From Calothrix sp. CSU_2_0 (GTDB lineage Bacteria; Cyanobacteriota; Cyanobacteriia; Cyanobacteriales; Nostocaceae), in NCBI GenBank assembly GCA_012034595.1, contig JAAUPE010000069.1:1-35980 (forward strand): DNA of 35,980 nt, written 5' to 3'. Below are positions 17,064-27,371 of this stretch, in pieces (the stretch's first letter is position 1; every line of letters starts with the position of its first letter). Below the pieces are notes generated by a model. That model did no database searches and was not told the origin of the DNA. It saw only the letters and a list, made by a program, of their open reading frames with translations. Position numbers and translations under genes: made by a program.

Positions 17064-20000
17064 ATGCATGACCTAGTTGGAGCGTATCAAAGGCTTGACC
17101 GTATTTACCAGTTGTATATTAAAAGCGCTTTTCCGCTACGTTACCGCGCTTTGGCTGAAGAACGCGATCGCATTCTGCAACAACCAGGCATCTTGAGTCA
17201 GCCTCCTTTAGTTGAACCAGTTCCCATTTACCCTTCATCGCGGATGAATTTGTCAGCCGCTGCCAATCAATTGCCTTCGGAATACCAAGATTTAGCACAA
17301 TTGGGACGAGAGGTTTTCGACCCAGGAGTTCCCCTTTATCAACATCAGTGGGAAAGTTTGTATCAAGTTTTGGTTAACCAACGAGATATAGTCGTCACAA
17401 CAGGTACTGGTTCAGGGAAAACTGAGTGCTTTTTATTACCACTTATAGCCCAGTTAGCAAAGGAATCTAGAACTTGGGCTGCCAATCAACCAGCACCTAC
17501 TAATCATCGTTGGTGGAATGGGAATGGAAGTCGAGTTTCACAATGGGAACACACACCCAGACCGAAAGCTATTCGGGCTCTGATACTCTATCCTCTCAAC
17601 GCTTTGGTTGAAGACCAATTACGCCGATTAAGAAAAGCTCTTGAAGCTCCCTCAGTACACAACTGGTTAAACCAATCACGAAGCGGCAACCGAATTACTT
17701 TTGGTCGCTATACAGGACAAACTCCGGTTTCTGGGGAAGAAAAAACAAGCAACTTGGACAGATTGCGGCGGGAATTGCGCGAGCGAGAACAAGAATGGCA
17801 ACAAATACAGCAGATAAACGATCCCGATTTAATTAATTACTTCCCTCGCATCGATGGTGGTGAAATGTGGTCTCGCTGGGATATGCAGGACACACCACCA
17901 GATATTTTAATTACTAACTACTCAATGCTCAACATTATGATGATGCGGAGCATTGAAGATAATATATTTGATGCAACTCGTGATTGGTTGGCTGAACCAA
18001 ACCATCCCGAACGGCAATTTTTTCTCATTATTGACGAGCTCCATGCTTATAGGGGAACACCTGGTACGGAAGTTGCTTATATTTTAAGATTATTGTTTTC
18101 CCGTCTTGGTTTGACACCAGACTCACCTAAACTGCGAATTTTAACCACCACCGCAAGTTTGGATGACTCCCCTCAAGGAAGACAGTTTTTGCGGGAATTT
18201 TTTGGACGGGATAACTTTGAATTTATTACCGGAACGCAGATACCTCCAAATCAAGGAGCGAGATTTTCGCTTTCATCCCACGCAAATGCTTTTGCTCAGT
18301 TTGCTCAATTAGTCCAATCCGATCCGCTTAACCCAATGACACCACCTGATGCAGCATCAAATGCTGTACGAAATGCAATGTCTGCGTTAGCAACACAACT
18401 AGGACAACCAGCCATATCAGGAATAACAGCAGAACAACACTTAGCAGAAGCTTTAGTAAGAATTGGTGCTTCAGATGCAATGCGAGATGCGTGTCAAGAA
18501 GTTGACCGTCAAGTTCAGCCTACGAATAATCCTACAGTTCGAGCCGCAAAAGTTAAAGACGCAAATAATCCAACAGATTTAGACCGTCAACTTTTCCCTA
18601 GTGCTGTAAGGAATAATTTTGTATCAGATGCAATGCGAGGATTGCTTTTAGGACTGGCAATGTCTCAAGGAGCTAATGGGCGATCGCCACAGCCAGTGCG
18701 AGGGCATTTATTCTTCCACAATTTACAAAACCTTTGGGCTTGTTGTAACCCTGATTGTAACGATCCAACAGTTGATCAAAACCTTAGACAAAATAATCAA
18801 AATCGCCCTACTATTGGAGCAATTCACGCTACCCATCGTCTTAGTTGTTCTTGTGGTTCTCGCGTTTTAGATTTCATTGTGTGTGAAGTCTGCGGAGAAG
18901 TTCTTGTGGGAGGCTACAGGGCAACTCGCCAGATAGGTAATACCAAAATAGAAATTATCACACCAGACCAACCCGATTTAGAAGGGATTCCGGATAAGGT
19001 TACACAGAATCAACGCCACGGTAATTATCGGGTATTTTGGCCCTTACCTTGGGATACACAACCTTGGGATACCCAACCTCAGAGTATAGAGTGGATTGTT
19101 GACAAGATAAAACGCAAGTGGGTTCGTGCCAAGCTCAACCGGGCTACAGGCGTACTAATACAAAATAGTAACGTACCTCAACCAGATGAAATACCAGGGT
19201 GGGTGTACCAAGTGGCGGGCAATCACCCAGAAGAACGAGCATTACCAACAAAATGCCCTCGGTGTGACGCTGACTACGGAAGAAGGGAAAAATTTCCTAC
19301 TCCTCTTCGCTCCCATCGTACTGGCTTTCAGAAAGCTTGCCAGGTACTTGCTAGTGGTTTACTTCGAGAAATGCCAGCACCTCCAAACCCAACGCAACAA
19401 AGTCGCTCCTCTCGGAAGTTAATTATTTTCTCTGATAGTCGCCAAGATGCTGCTAAATTAGCTGCTGGAATGGAGCGAGATCACTATCGTGACATGGCTC
19501 GCTCAGTATTAATTCAATCTTTTAATGACTATTGGCAAGACCTTGTATCCTTTTTGCGGGTTACTTGTGCTGTAAATCCAGCGATTTTAAATCAATTACA
19601 GTCTTTAAATCCCGCTCTTCATGCTGTAGTTACTCAACCACAACACCCGGATGACGCGGTACGACGTAACCGATTTGCAACTGCTAACCAAACATTAGTA
19701 GCTGAAGCTTTTTCATGGGTAATGGGTTCACCTGCTATTAATCCACAGGCTCTAAATGAGTGGCTTGCTTTGCTTCAGCGCTATCGAGATCGTGTTCGTT
19801 TATTGGAATTGCGCCAAAAAGTCAGAGATACATTAATAGAGTATGGTATCTGTCCTGGAGGCTCAAGCCTTGATATTCTTTACTATACTATTGGGCAAGG
19901 ACGCGGGCGACAGAGCCAACCTTGGTTTGATTGTTATAACTGGACAGCAAACCCTGTAACACAAGTTTTCCCGCTCACCAATGAGCAAAATCGTCACATT

Positions 20001-22805
20001 AGTGTTATGGAAGCAAGGCTTACTGAAGAATTAATGTATGCTCTTTTTCCTCATATTGCTAGGACATTAGAGGGTCTTGGACAGGGCTGGGTTAGCTATC
20101 AATCTGTGGGAAATCCTCAATCCGGAGTTGTCGAAGCTGTTGATGCAGTTATTAGAGAACTGGGGATTAGAAAACTACATAATTTTAGTAGTAATACTTT
20201 TTACGCTGGCTCAAATACTGATTTACCCGGTTTCGCTCAAAGATATATTCAGCGTACTGGCTTAAGTCCACAGGATGTACAGCAACAATTATTACAATCG
20301 CAAGTTGGAATTCCGAGTAATAATAGTCTGAATCTAACTCCCAATAATCTTTATTTAGTTCCACCACCACAAAGAGATAGTAATAATTCTCGTCCTGGAT
20401 ATCGCTGTAGTCGCTGTAATGCTTTTTATCTACATCAAGCAGCAGGAATTTGTCCAGTTTGTAATAGCGATCGCCGTTCTAGCGCGCCTGTTCAACCACT
20501 AATATCTAGCACAACAACTACAGATTTTGATTACTATACCTACCTTTCAGAAGAAGCAGGTCAGCCTTTCCGCATGAATGCTGCTGAGTTAACCGGGCAA
20601 ACTGACCGAGGCGATCGCACTCAACGCCAACGGTGGTTTCAGGATATTTTCATCAATCAGGAAATTCCTCGCATTCAAGGAATTGACCTGTTGAGCGTCA
20701 CAACCACAATGGAAGCAGGGGTTGATATTGGTTCGCTGTTAGCAGTAATGATGGCGAATATGCCTCCCCGTCGCTTCAATTATCAACAAAGGGTCGGACG
20801 AGCCGGAAGACGTTCTGCTGGTGTTTCCTTAGCGGTTACTTTTTGTCGAGGAAGAAGCCATGATGATTTCTACTTCCAACGTCTAGAAAGTATGACAGGC
20901 GACCCGCCACCACCGCCTTATGTTGATATGAGAAGTCAGGAAATTTTTCAGCGAGTTCTAGTTAAGGAGGTGCTGAGACAAGCATTTCCTATTGCAAGAT
21001 TAAGCTTGCAAGCAAGTGGTGTTCCATTAACCACCAATGGCGCTGATAGTGTACACGGTGAATTTGGGACTATTAACGATTGGACTTATTACGAACCTGA
21101 GATAAGAAATTGGGTAAATGATACAGCGAACGAACCGATAATTTTACAAGTTCTTGATGCTTTAAGGGTTGAGACGTATTTACCCAATGCAGGTAATGCC
21201 CAGATGCTTGCTTATTTACGCAATAACCTCATCCCACTAATTAACAACGTTGTTAATGACCCCTCATACACCCAAAATAAGCTGAGTGAACGTTTGGCAA
21301 ATGCCGGATTATTGCCTATGTTTGGTTTTCCTACACGAGTCCGCTTGCTTTACACAAGCTGGCCCTTTTCAGGTGAACCTTGGCCACCGGAAACAGGGGT
21401 GGTTGATCGGGATTTAGATATTGCCCTTAGCCAATTTGCGCCAAAGTCGCAAACCGTTAAAGATAAAGGGGTTCATAATGCTTGTGGTGTAGTTGAATTA
21501 TATCCTCAAGGTCATAGGGTGACTTCTGCTGCGGGGTTAGTTCCTGCACTACCTAATGGAAATGAATCTTTAGGGCTATGTGGGAACTGTCAAGCAGTTG
21601 TATTTCCGCACACAGGATTAAATCAGCCCCCTCCCGGCGGTCAAGAACCTCAAAAAAGTCAATGTCCGGTTTGTAGCGCGAATGAACTGCGTTATATAGA
21701 TGCACGAGAACCCAAAGGGTTCTTTACAGATTTAAATCCACAAGATTTTGATGGGCAATTTGAGTGGCAACCGCGTTCCACTCGACCTTCTTTGAGTGTA
21801 AGTGCTAATGTTCCCATACCCTCTAACATTGTAAATACTAACGCTGCCATTTCTGATTTTAATGAGAACATTATTTCTGTCAATGATAATGGTGGTGAAG
21901 GCGGATTTGATTTTTATGAAACCGTCAGTATTTATGGGCAGCATAAACCAGGAGCTTATGCCATTGAGACAAATGGCTCGGTGAGGACATCTGGTGCTTG
22001 TTACCGTATTGCCCTATTGTCGAAGCGTAAGACAGACATTTTATTAGTTAGTATCAATCAATGGCAAAATGGGGTTTTTGCTCCGCCAACAACAGTAGAA
22101 GGGCGTGCGGCTTGGTATTCCTTTGCTTTTTGGTTACGAGTAGCTGCTGGGGCGCTATTGGATATAGATCCGCAGGAGTTACAAGCCGGTTTTCGTTCAG
22201 TGCAGGATCAATCAGGAATGGTGATTGGTCAAACTTTCTTGTGCGATCGGCTAGAAAATGGTGCAGGATACTGTCGCTTTTTGGCACAGCCACAGCAATT
22301 TCAAAATCTTCTGGTTCAAGCTAACCCTGCTATTCAAAATAGCATTGCTTGGAAATGGCTAGCTCCAGGGCATGAGGGAGATTGTGATACATCATGTAAT
22401 TTATGTTTACGGGACTACGGAAATCTGCCCTATCACGGAATTTTAGATTGGCGACTCGCTTTAGATATGGCACGGTTAGTATCTGATGCTTCAGCAATTA
22501 TTGATTTGCATACTCCTTGGGGTAGTAATCCAAATCCTTGGTTGAGGTTAATTCAAGGAATTAACCCACCTATTCCGGCTTCATTTCAGCGTTTGGGTTA
22601 TGGTTTGCCAACGCATTTTGCAACGCTAGTTGGATTTATTCACCAAAGACGTACAACAATCAGAATTTTACGCCATCCTTTATGGCAGGATGACCATCCT
22701 GAGTGGATTGCAGCTAGAACAGCAGCACTAACGCAGCATCCTAATTATGAAGTTTTGCCTGCCAACCCATTTATGGTTCTTCGGCGACCAGGGGATTATG
22801 TGTGA
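17064..22805 (+). CDS. Giant DEAH-like helicase with Zn clusters and DUF1998-type C-terminus
   Basis: About 1913 residues, probably an ATP-driven DNA translocase. It has a YQHQW Q-motif-like segment, Walker A TGTGSGKTE (about 113-121), PLNALVEDQ motif Ia, DELHAYRG motif II (about 325), TTTAS motif III, FSDSRQDAAK (about 789), and QRVGRAGRR motif VI (about 1239). Cysteine clusters suggest several zinc knuckles: about 559, 594-612, 730, 1113-1131, 1507/1533 and CDTSCNLCLRD near 1773. The last lies in a DUF1998/MZB-like region, as in MrfA, DrmA/B, DruE and DpdJ helicases. Start ATG 17064 is chosen because it begins 7 bases after the preceding stop; GTG 17025 would overlap that gene. The frame is intact. 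Confidence 0.82.
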   Translation: MHDLVGAYQRLDRIYQLYIKSAFPLRYRALAEERDRILQQPGILSQPPLVEPVPIYPSSRMNLSAAANQLPSEYQDLAQLGREVFDPGVPLYQHQWESLYQVLVNQRDIVVTTGTGSGKTECFLLPLIAQLAKESRTWAANQPAPTNHRWWNGNGSRVSQWEHTPRPKAIRALILYPLNALVEDQLRRLRKALEAPSVHNWLNQSRSGNRITFGRYTGQTPVSGEEKTSNLDRLRRELREREQEWQQIQQINDPDLINYFPRIDGGEMWSRWDMQDTPPDILITNYSMLNIMMMRSIEDNIFDATRDWLAEPNHPERQFFLIIDELHAYRGTPGTEVAYILRLLFSRLGLTPDSPKLRILTTTASLDDSPQGRQFLREFFGRDNFEFITGTQIPPNQGARFSLSSHANAFAQFAQLVQSDPLNPMTPPDAASNAVRNAMSALATQLGQPAISGITAEQHLAEALVRIGASDAMRDACQEVDRQVQPTNNPTVRAAKVKDANNPTDLDRQLFPSAVRNNFVSDAMRGLLLGLAMSQGANGRSPQPVRGHLFFHNLQNLWACCNPDCNDPTVDQNLRQNNQNRPTIGAIHATHRLSCSCGSRVLDFIVCEVCGEVLVGGYRATRQIGNTKIEIITPDQPDLEGIPDKVTQNQRHGNYRVFWPLPWDTQPWDTQPQSIEWIVDKIKRKWVRAKLNRATGVLIQNSNVPQPDEIPGWVYQVAGNHPEERALPTKCPRCDADYGRREKFPTPLRSHRTGFQKACQVLASGLLREMPAPPNPTQQSRSSRKLIIFSDSRQDAAKLAAGMERDHYRDMARSVLIQSFNDYWQDLVSFLRVTCAVNPAILNQLQSLNPALHAVVTQPQHPDDAVRRNRFATANQTLVAEAFSWVMGSPAINPQALNEWLALLQRYRDRVRLLELRQKVRDTLIEYGICPGGSSLDILYYTIGQGRGRQSQPWFDCYNWTANPVTQVFPLTNEQNRHISVMEARLTEELMYALFPHIARTLEGLGQGWVSYQSVGNPQSGVVEAVDAVIRELGIRKLHNFSSNTFYAGSNTDLPGFAQRYIQRTGLSPQDVQQQLLQSQVGIPSNNSLNLTPNNLYLVPPPQRDSNNSRPGYRCSRCNAFYLHQAAGICPVCNSDRRSSAPVQPLISSTTTTDFDYYTYLSEEAGQPFRMNAAELTGQTDRGDRTQRQRWFQDIFINQEIPRIQGIDLLSVTTTMEAGVDIGSLLAVMMANMPPRRFNYQQRVGRAGRRSAGVSLAVTFCRGRSHDDFYFQRLESMTGDPPPPPYVDMRSQEIFQRVLVKEVLRQAFPIARLSLQASGVPLTTNGADSVHGEFGTINDWTYYEPEIRNWVNDTANEPIILQVLDALRVETYLPNAGNAQMLAYLRNNLIPLINNVVNDPSYTQNKLSERLANAGLLPMFGFPTRVRLLYTSWPFSGEPWPPETGVVDRDLDIALSQFAPKSQTVKDKGVHNACGVVELYPQGHRVTSAAGLVPALPNGNESLGLCGNCQAVVFPHTGLNQPPPGGQEPQKSQCPVCSANELRYIDAREPKGFFTDLNPQDFDGQFEWQPRSTRPSLSVSANVPIPSNIVNTNAAISDFNENIISVNDNGGEGGFDFYETVSIYGQHKPGAYAIETNGSVRTSGACYRIALLSKRKTDILLVSINQWQNGVFAPPTTVEGRAAWYSFAFWLRVAAGALLDIDPQELQAGFRSVQDQSGMVIGQTFLCDRLENGAGYCRFLAQPQQFQNLLVQANPAIQNSIAWKWLAPGHEGDCDTSCNLCLRDYGNLPYHGILDWRLALDMARLVSDASAIIDLHTPWGSNPNPWLRLIQGINPPIPASFQRLGYGLPTHFATLVGFIHQRRTTIRILRHPLWQDDHPEWIAARTAALTQHPNYEVLPANPFMVLRRPGDYV

Positions 22806-22823
22806 GATTTACTCACTATTTTT
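22802..22823 (+). terminator. Weak Rho-independent-like terminator after the helicase gene
   Basis: GTGAG (22802-22806), loop ATTTA, CTCAC (22812-22816), then TATTTTT. The stem overlaps the helicase stop codon and has only five pairs, so it may be weak. It is placed where the rightward operon should end before the convergent operon. Confidence 0.35.
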
Positions 22824-23124
22824 AGGGCTATAAATACTACTTACAGCAAATTGCATTCAAACGTGCCACAGATAGAAATATTAAAACCAATGCTGGACTT
22901 CGTTTTGCAGCTTAATCTTTGTAGCGAGTTTGATCAAAAACTGCTGTAGCCCTCTTCTGTCACTCTCCGAAAACAAATATCATTTGGGTGCGGCTCGTGT
23001 CATGATACTGTATTCTGATAAAGAGTAGAAACAAGAGTATTGTTATCAAAGGCTTTAAAGCAATAATCCCAAAAAAAGACAGACTCATGTTTCTCAACAC
23101 AGAGTCAATTTTTGCAGGTGGTAT

Positions 23125-23208
23125 ATGGAAGCATCTACGATAACATCAGAATTTTTTGGGGAAGCACGGTCATTATTTGAAGAAATAGTCCAGTGGTTAG
23201 GCTCGTAG
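23125..23208 (+). pseudogene. 27-residue stub resembling an ISKra4-family transposase N-terminus
   Basis: ATG 23125 with AGGTGG 3 bases upstream encodes MEASTITSEFFGEARSLFEE, then IVQWLGS and a stop. ISKra4-type transposases begin with a similar helix (pattern LFxxMVxWLxS). The sequence ends where those proteins continue with conserved Glu/Gly motifs, so this may be an insertion-sequence relic in the gap 22806-23273 between the convergent operons. Apart from it and the weak terminator I see nothing in that gap. The match rests on one short helix. Confidence 0.3.
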
Positions 23209-23273
23209 TTTCTGCCTACCGCAATGCGACTGTTTGAGTCACATTTGTGCTATTCCCACTTTTGATAATCAAC

Positions 23274-25373
23274 TTAATCTCGTTGGCAAAGTCTAATCTC
23301 CAGATGTCCTTTTATGTACAAATTTTTTAAAATTTCCCACAAATCCTGATTTTCGTTCGTATGCTGTCGAATTTGACTAATGCTAATCGTGCTTTCTCCT
23401 ATTTGGCTAATAGCATTTAAAATTTGTTTTTCTTCATCTTTGAGATTTTCGTCTTTGTGAAACTCAAGCTGTATAAATTTTTCATGCAAATCCGTTCCTC
23501 TCTGGAACAGAGATTTCAGTTCAATCATCCATGCTTCTAGTTTTTCTAAGTTATTTATCACTGCTGATAATTTGTTGATTTGGCTCACTAAATCTTCTTT
23601 TATAACCCTAATTTCACTAACTAAGTTTTTTACATCTTGTTGTCGTTCTTGGAACAAAAACAACAAAGTTGCTTCCAAATCTTTCCATTCCAATATCTTG
23701 TGACTGGAATGTTTTTTTAGTTTTTTCATACAAATTAGCCGCAAAGTATTGTATGAGCCTTCAAGGTCATCATCATCAAATCGACAAAGTTTTCTTAAGT
23801 CATTTTCTCCAAAATAAATCTGACCTAGTAAATCTTCGCATCGACTCAACAGATTATTAAACTTGTCTCGACGTAATTGTCTCTCACTATTAATTTCCTG
23901 CTCAATTTCTTCTAGAGGAGCCTTCAGTAGTTCATAGTCTTTAAAACCATCTATATTGTGGGTGTGGAAATGACTTACTACACGGTCTACAAAATCATCC
24001 TCATAACATTTGAGACGATTGGGATCATCATTTATAGTTTTTCTTAAAATCGCAGCACGCGCAACAATAATACGCCACTGTTCTAAACCAGCAACTAAAG
24101 GTAAAAGTCTTACTTTTGTATTTTCATAAGTTTTCAAACTTTGCTGGCATCGCTTTAACTGTTTTTGTAAAATCAGAATATCTCTCTCATTTACTTCAAG
24201 AGATTTTGATAGTTTTTGACAATCTTTTTCTAGCCGATAAATTGGTTTTTCTAATATTTTTCTGTATTCATCAAGGCATGGCTCTAAGCCACTGCTGTTA
24301 ATTAATTGCTGATTGACTTTAGAGATATTTAAATCTTTAGTAAAATTTTCTATCTGAATTTTTATATTATTCAAATCTTGTTGTAAGGCATAACCTTTGG
24401 CACTACAAAAACCTTCAATTTTTTCCAAGCAGGCTAGTATAGTTCTCTGAACTTTATCTAAAGCTATCTCATCATCTGGTTTTGCATTAATGATAGCCTG
24501 AGTATCATCAATTCGTTGCTGAAGTTCATGTAAGATATTTTCATCAAATGCTTCAACTAAATTTAAAACCTGTTCTTTGAGTTCACCTAGTTGACCATTT
24601 AAATCAGCAGAATCTAATTCAGCTATAGCTTGACGAATAATACCCCTTTGTCGGTCACTTTCTATATAGCGCCTAAGTTCTAAGCACTCAATAGCTTCTT
24701 CAAACTCTTCTTGAAGATAACCGCACCGTTTAACTTCTTGCCAAAGTGCTTGATAGTCAATTTCTTGGATATTGACCTTTCCATAACCACTATCTTGTTG
24801 TATAAGTGTTCCTTTATTAGATAATACTTTTTGAATAAATGACTCCAAAAAACTTTCAGTAAATTTAAGATAAGAGTTTTCTTCTTTTTTCGCAGCTATT
24901 TTATAATCGCTAATTAGACCAGACTGCTTGAGGATTGATAAAAAACTGGGTAAACTGGAGCCGCTAGTTTCAAATAATTTTTCAAATTCCTCTTTGGGAA
25001 TTTGATACAACTCTCGTCCACGGCGGACAGAATAAGAAACTTTGCCTAACGCTAGCTTATATTTTCGCAGTGTGGAACCAATACAGTTATAGAAAGATTT
25101 ATAGCGTGGAAAAGCAACTCGACACTTTTGATAAAATACAGATTCTATTAATCTTGTCTCAGTACCCGTTAAATTTTCTAAACCTTGAACAACCCAAGTT
25201 TCCGCCTTAATTGCGGGGAATAATAGTTGTAGGGCATATTGATGGCATTCCCGACGATGCTGTTCTAACCTTGCTAGATCAGTTTTGCTTACCTCCGGAT
25301 GTTCATTGAGCCAGTCTTGAATGTAGTCAGATAAATTGAGTAATGTACAAGCGGAACAATGCTCCGGAGCCAT
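23274..25373 (-). CDS. Coiled-coil protein, probably the C-terminal half of the upstream ATPase
   Basis: From its first ATG this is 699 residues, mostly predicted coiled coil between about 240 and 640 (many Leu/Glu/Lys heptads). A Cys pair lies near the start (HCSACTLL) and a winged-helix-like end at about 640-699 (ILNAISQIGESTISISQIRQ). The start is doubtful: the same frame is open upstream to 25484 and reads as protein (VDFRLQLGRSFEGKYPTAFG) with no start codon in it. That stretch abuts the end of the ATPase frame, one base out of phase, so both were probably a single protein of about 1300 residues. It could work as a separate subunit if translated from ATG 25373, but no Shine-Dalgarno is visible. 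Confidence 0.6.
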   Translation of the reverse strand: MAPEHCSACTLLNLSDYIQDWLNEHPEVSKTDLARLEQHRRECHQYALQLLFPAIKAETWVVQGLENLTGTETRLIESVFYQKCRVAFPRYKSFYNCIGSTLRKYKLALGKVSYSVRRGRELYQIPKEEFEKLFETSGSSLPSFLSILKQSGLISDYKIAAKKEENSYLKFTESFLESFIQKVLSNKGTLIQQDSGYGKVNIQEIDYQALWQEVKRCGYLQEEFEEAIECLELRRYIESDRQRGIIRQAIAELDSADLNGQLGELKEQVLNLVEAFDENILHELQQRIDDTQAIINAKPDDEIALDKVQRTILACLEKIEGFCSAKGYALQQDLNNIKIQIENFTKDLNISKVNQQLINSSGLEPCLDEYRKILEKPIYRLEKDCQKLSKSLEVNERDILILQKQLKRCQQSLKTYENTKVRLLPLVAGLEQWRIIVARAAILRKTINDDPNRLKCYEDDFVDRVVSHFHTHNIDGFKDYELLKAPLEEIEQEINSERQLRRDKFNNLLSRCEDLLGQIYFGENDLRKLCRFDDDDLEGSYNTLRLICMKKLKKHSSHKILEWKDLEATLLFLFQERQQDVKNLVSEIRVIKEDLVSQINKLSAVINNLEKLEAWMIELKSLFQRGTDLHEKFIQLEFHKDENLKDEEKQILNAISQIGESTISISQIRQHTNENQDLWEILKNLYIKGHLEIRLCQRD

Positions 25374-25444
25374 TACTCTACGAAGTAAGCCAAAAGCTGT
25401 GGGGTATTTACCTTCAAAGCTTCGACCTAGCTGTAAACGAAAAT

Positions 25445-27187
25445 CTACGCTTCCAGTTCCGCGATCGCAGTTATGCTTTGGGAGTCATTGCTTGTCATAC
25501 GGTCGTAGCTCAAGTAAAACCGCCAATCTAAGTGGATATCTTCTGGCGGTTTAAATTGCATTAACTCATCACCTTGACTGCTAACGCTGACAACAAGGGT
25601 TCTTTTCGGAAATAGGGTATTGTACCTTTCTGGCGCACCATTTAAAATATTGTAAAACCCATATCTTTCTTGCTTCCAATTCTTATAGCGCCACGTCCAA
25701 TTAGCTTTTTGTCCGGGTCTTGAAGGTGGTAGCAAAATTCGTAAAGCCTCATCTCTAAAAATCTTAGTTGCCTTCGTCAGTTTGTGAGTGTCATCCCATT
25801 CTCCAAACCAACGCTGACGAAAACGATTGAGAATTTCGTCTAAAACTGTGATTGAAGTTTGATTTTCATTTAAAGAGACAAGAGCAAAGCGATCGCTACT
25901 TGGTTGTGTAATATGTTGCCCGTAAAGATTTCCATTTTCTGCTAATTTTTGAAGGCTTTCTAATAACCCAAATTCTTGGGCAATAGCCGATGAAACACCA
26001 TCTGGAAAAATAGCGAGCAATTTAATTACTTCCCGTCCTTTTGGGAGATTTTGAACTGCTTGCAACTGCTCCAAGATGTTGATTGTATGAAGAATGCGGT
26101 GTTGCTCAGTACCATAGAGTTTAACCACTCCCGTGAGATAATCCTGAATCAAATCTAGGGGAGTGTAGGAACGCTTATTATCTTGGGCAAAATGTACCAA
26201 GCGTTTAAAAATTTCTATCACCGCACGCGGACCGTTGCAGAGGTCTTTACGATTACATAATTGCCCTAAACTGTCAATTGTTGCAGGGTGCGCGAGTTTT
26301 TCCCCACTTGATTTTGATTTCAGAAACTTTTGACACAGAAAATCCCAAAGCCGACCAGGAAATTCACTATTGTAAACATCAGTTAACCGCAGGGAAATTT
26401 TCTGCTCCCTCATCCGATGAATAATGTCACCAGCTTGTTCTTCGATCGCTGATTCAGTTGGATCGATTGGCATACTCAGGATTAAAGCCACTGGTGTATT
26501 ACCCAAAGCTCGCATCCCTTTAACTAAATCACTTAAAATCTGTATTTGAGCGCTTGAACTTTCTTCTGTTCGTAGAAATTCTTGAGTTTCGTCAGCAAAT
26601 ATTGCTAACCCAGAAAACCCTGCTGAACGGATAATTGGAAGACTTTCCTGCCAGAAATTTAATACACTATCAGTAGTTATAGTTTCTGTTTTTAAATCTT
26701 GGACGATTTTTAGAACTTTTTCTTCGGAAAGCTTGTACTTAATCGCAATTTCAGATGCTTTGGCTTGTTGAGACTGGAAATTATGTTTCTGATAAAGTGT
26801 TTCAATTTGAGGAATAATTTCTGGTTGCGTCGAGAGCGCATACTTAATCCAGTTATAGCTAGCAACCATTAAATCTCCCAGTTCCTTAAACTTAAAAGGA
26901 GGAACGGCAACAATTTTTTGTTGTTGACAAAAGTGCCATAGGTAAACCAACGTTGCTGTTTTTCCATAGCCAAAACCAGCACTTAAATAACCATTGACTG
27001 GTTTTCCTTTTTTGATTTCACCAACCAGACGCTCACCCAGATGTTTTACCTGTTCGATAGGATTATAAGAAAAAGCGTAAATTTCGTAACCACTGGCTAC
27101 AGCTTCAGGATTTTGTGCGATCTGAGATGGGCTGACAGTATCAACAATTGCCTTAATTGAATCCAGTTGTTCTAGTAGCCTTTTCAT
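25445..27187 (-). CDS. P-loop ATPase (BrxC/DpdH-like), N-terminal part
   Basis: A 580-residue AAA-type ATPase. Walker A is GFGYGKTATL at about 71-80, of the kind seen in large defence ATPases (BrxC, PglY, DUF499 proteins; DpdH is functionally similar). Walker B is LAIFADETQEF near 194-204. A sensor-like strand (TPVALILSMP) and a helical C-terminal region follow. Start ATG 27187 is preferred over GTG 27193. The end (AIAELEA) lies at a TAG where the next frame continues plausible coding sequence one base out of phase, suggesting the gene is broken here. It lies 184 bases downstream of the winged-helix gene; that gap shows nothing notable. Confidence 0.7.
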   Translation of the reverse strand: MKRLLEQLDSIKAIVDTVSPSQIAQNPEAVASGYEIYAFSYNPIEQVKHLGERLVGEIKKGKPVNGYLSAGFGYGKTATLVYLWHFCQQQKIVAVPPFKFKELGDLMVASYNWIKYALSTQPEIIPQIETLYQKHNFQSQQAKASEIAIKYKLSEEKVLKIVQDLKTETITTDSVLNFWQESLPIIRSAGFSGLAIFADETQEFLRTEESSSAQIQILSDLVKGMRALGNTPVALILSMPIDPTESAIEEQAGDIIHRMREQKISLRLTDVYNSEFPGRLWDFLCQKFLKSKSSGEKLAHPATIDSLGQLCNRKDLCNGPRAVIEIFKRLVHFAQDNKRSYTPLDLIQDYLTGVVKLYGTEQHRILHTINILEQLQAVQNLPKGREVIKLLAIFPDGVSSAIAQEFGLLESLQKLAENGNLYGQHITQPSSDRFALVSLNENQTSITVLDEILNRFRQRWFGEWDDTHKLTKATKIFRDEALRILLPPSRPGQKANWTWRYKNWKQERYGFYNILNGAPERYNTLFPKRTLVVSVSSQGDELMQFKPPEDIHLDWRFYLSYDRMTSNDSQSITAIAELEA

Positions 27188-27371
27188 AGACACTTTTTGG
27201 TATAACCAGTTATGGCTGGGAGATTAGGAAGTACGTGAGCGTGAAAATTTGCGCTTTCAAATGATACATTAATCACAAACACGATGTGACTAAGCATGAA
27301 ATATTTTTTACTGATATTCAGGCTACGTAGAAACTTGTGTACGATAATTACTAACAAGTCTTTTCTCGCTC

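Noticed and set aside
14009-22805. DISARM or Druantia system
   Set aside because: The helicase is of the same broad class, but no DrmB- or DrmC-like gene, methyltransferase, or DruH/DruA-like protein is recognised next to it, and the neighbouring TGT-like gene fits Dpd better.
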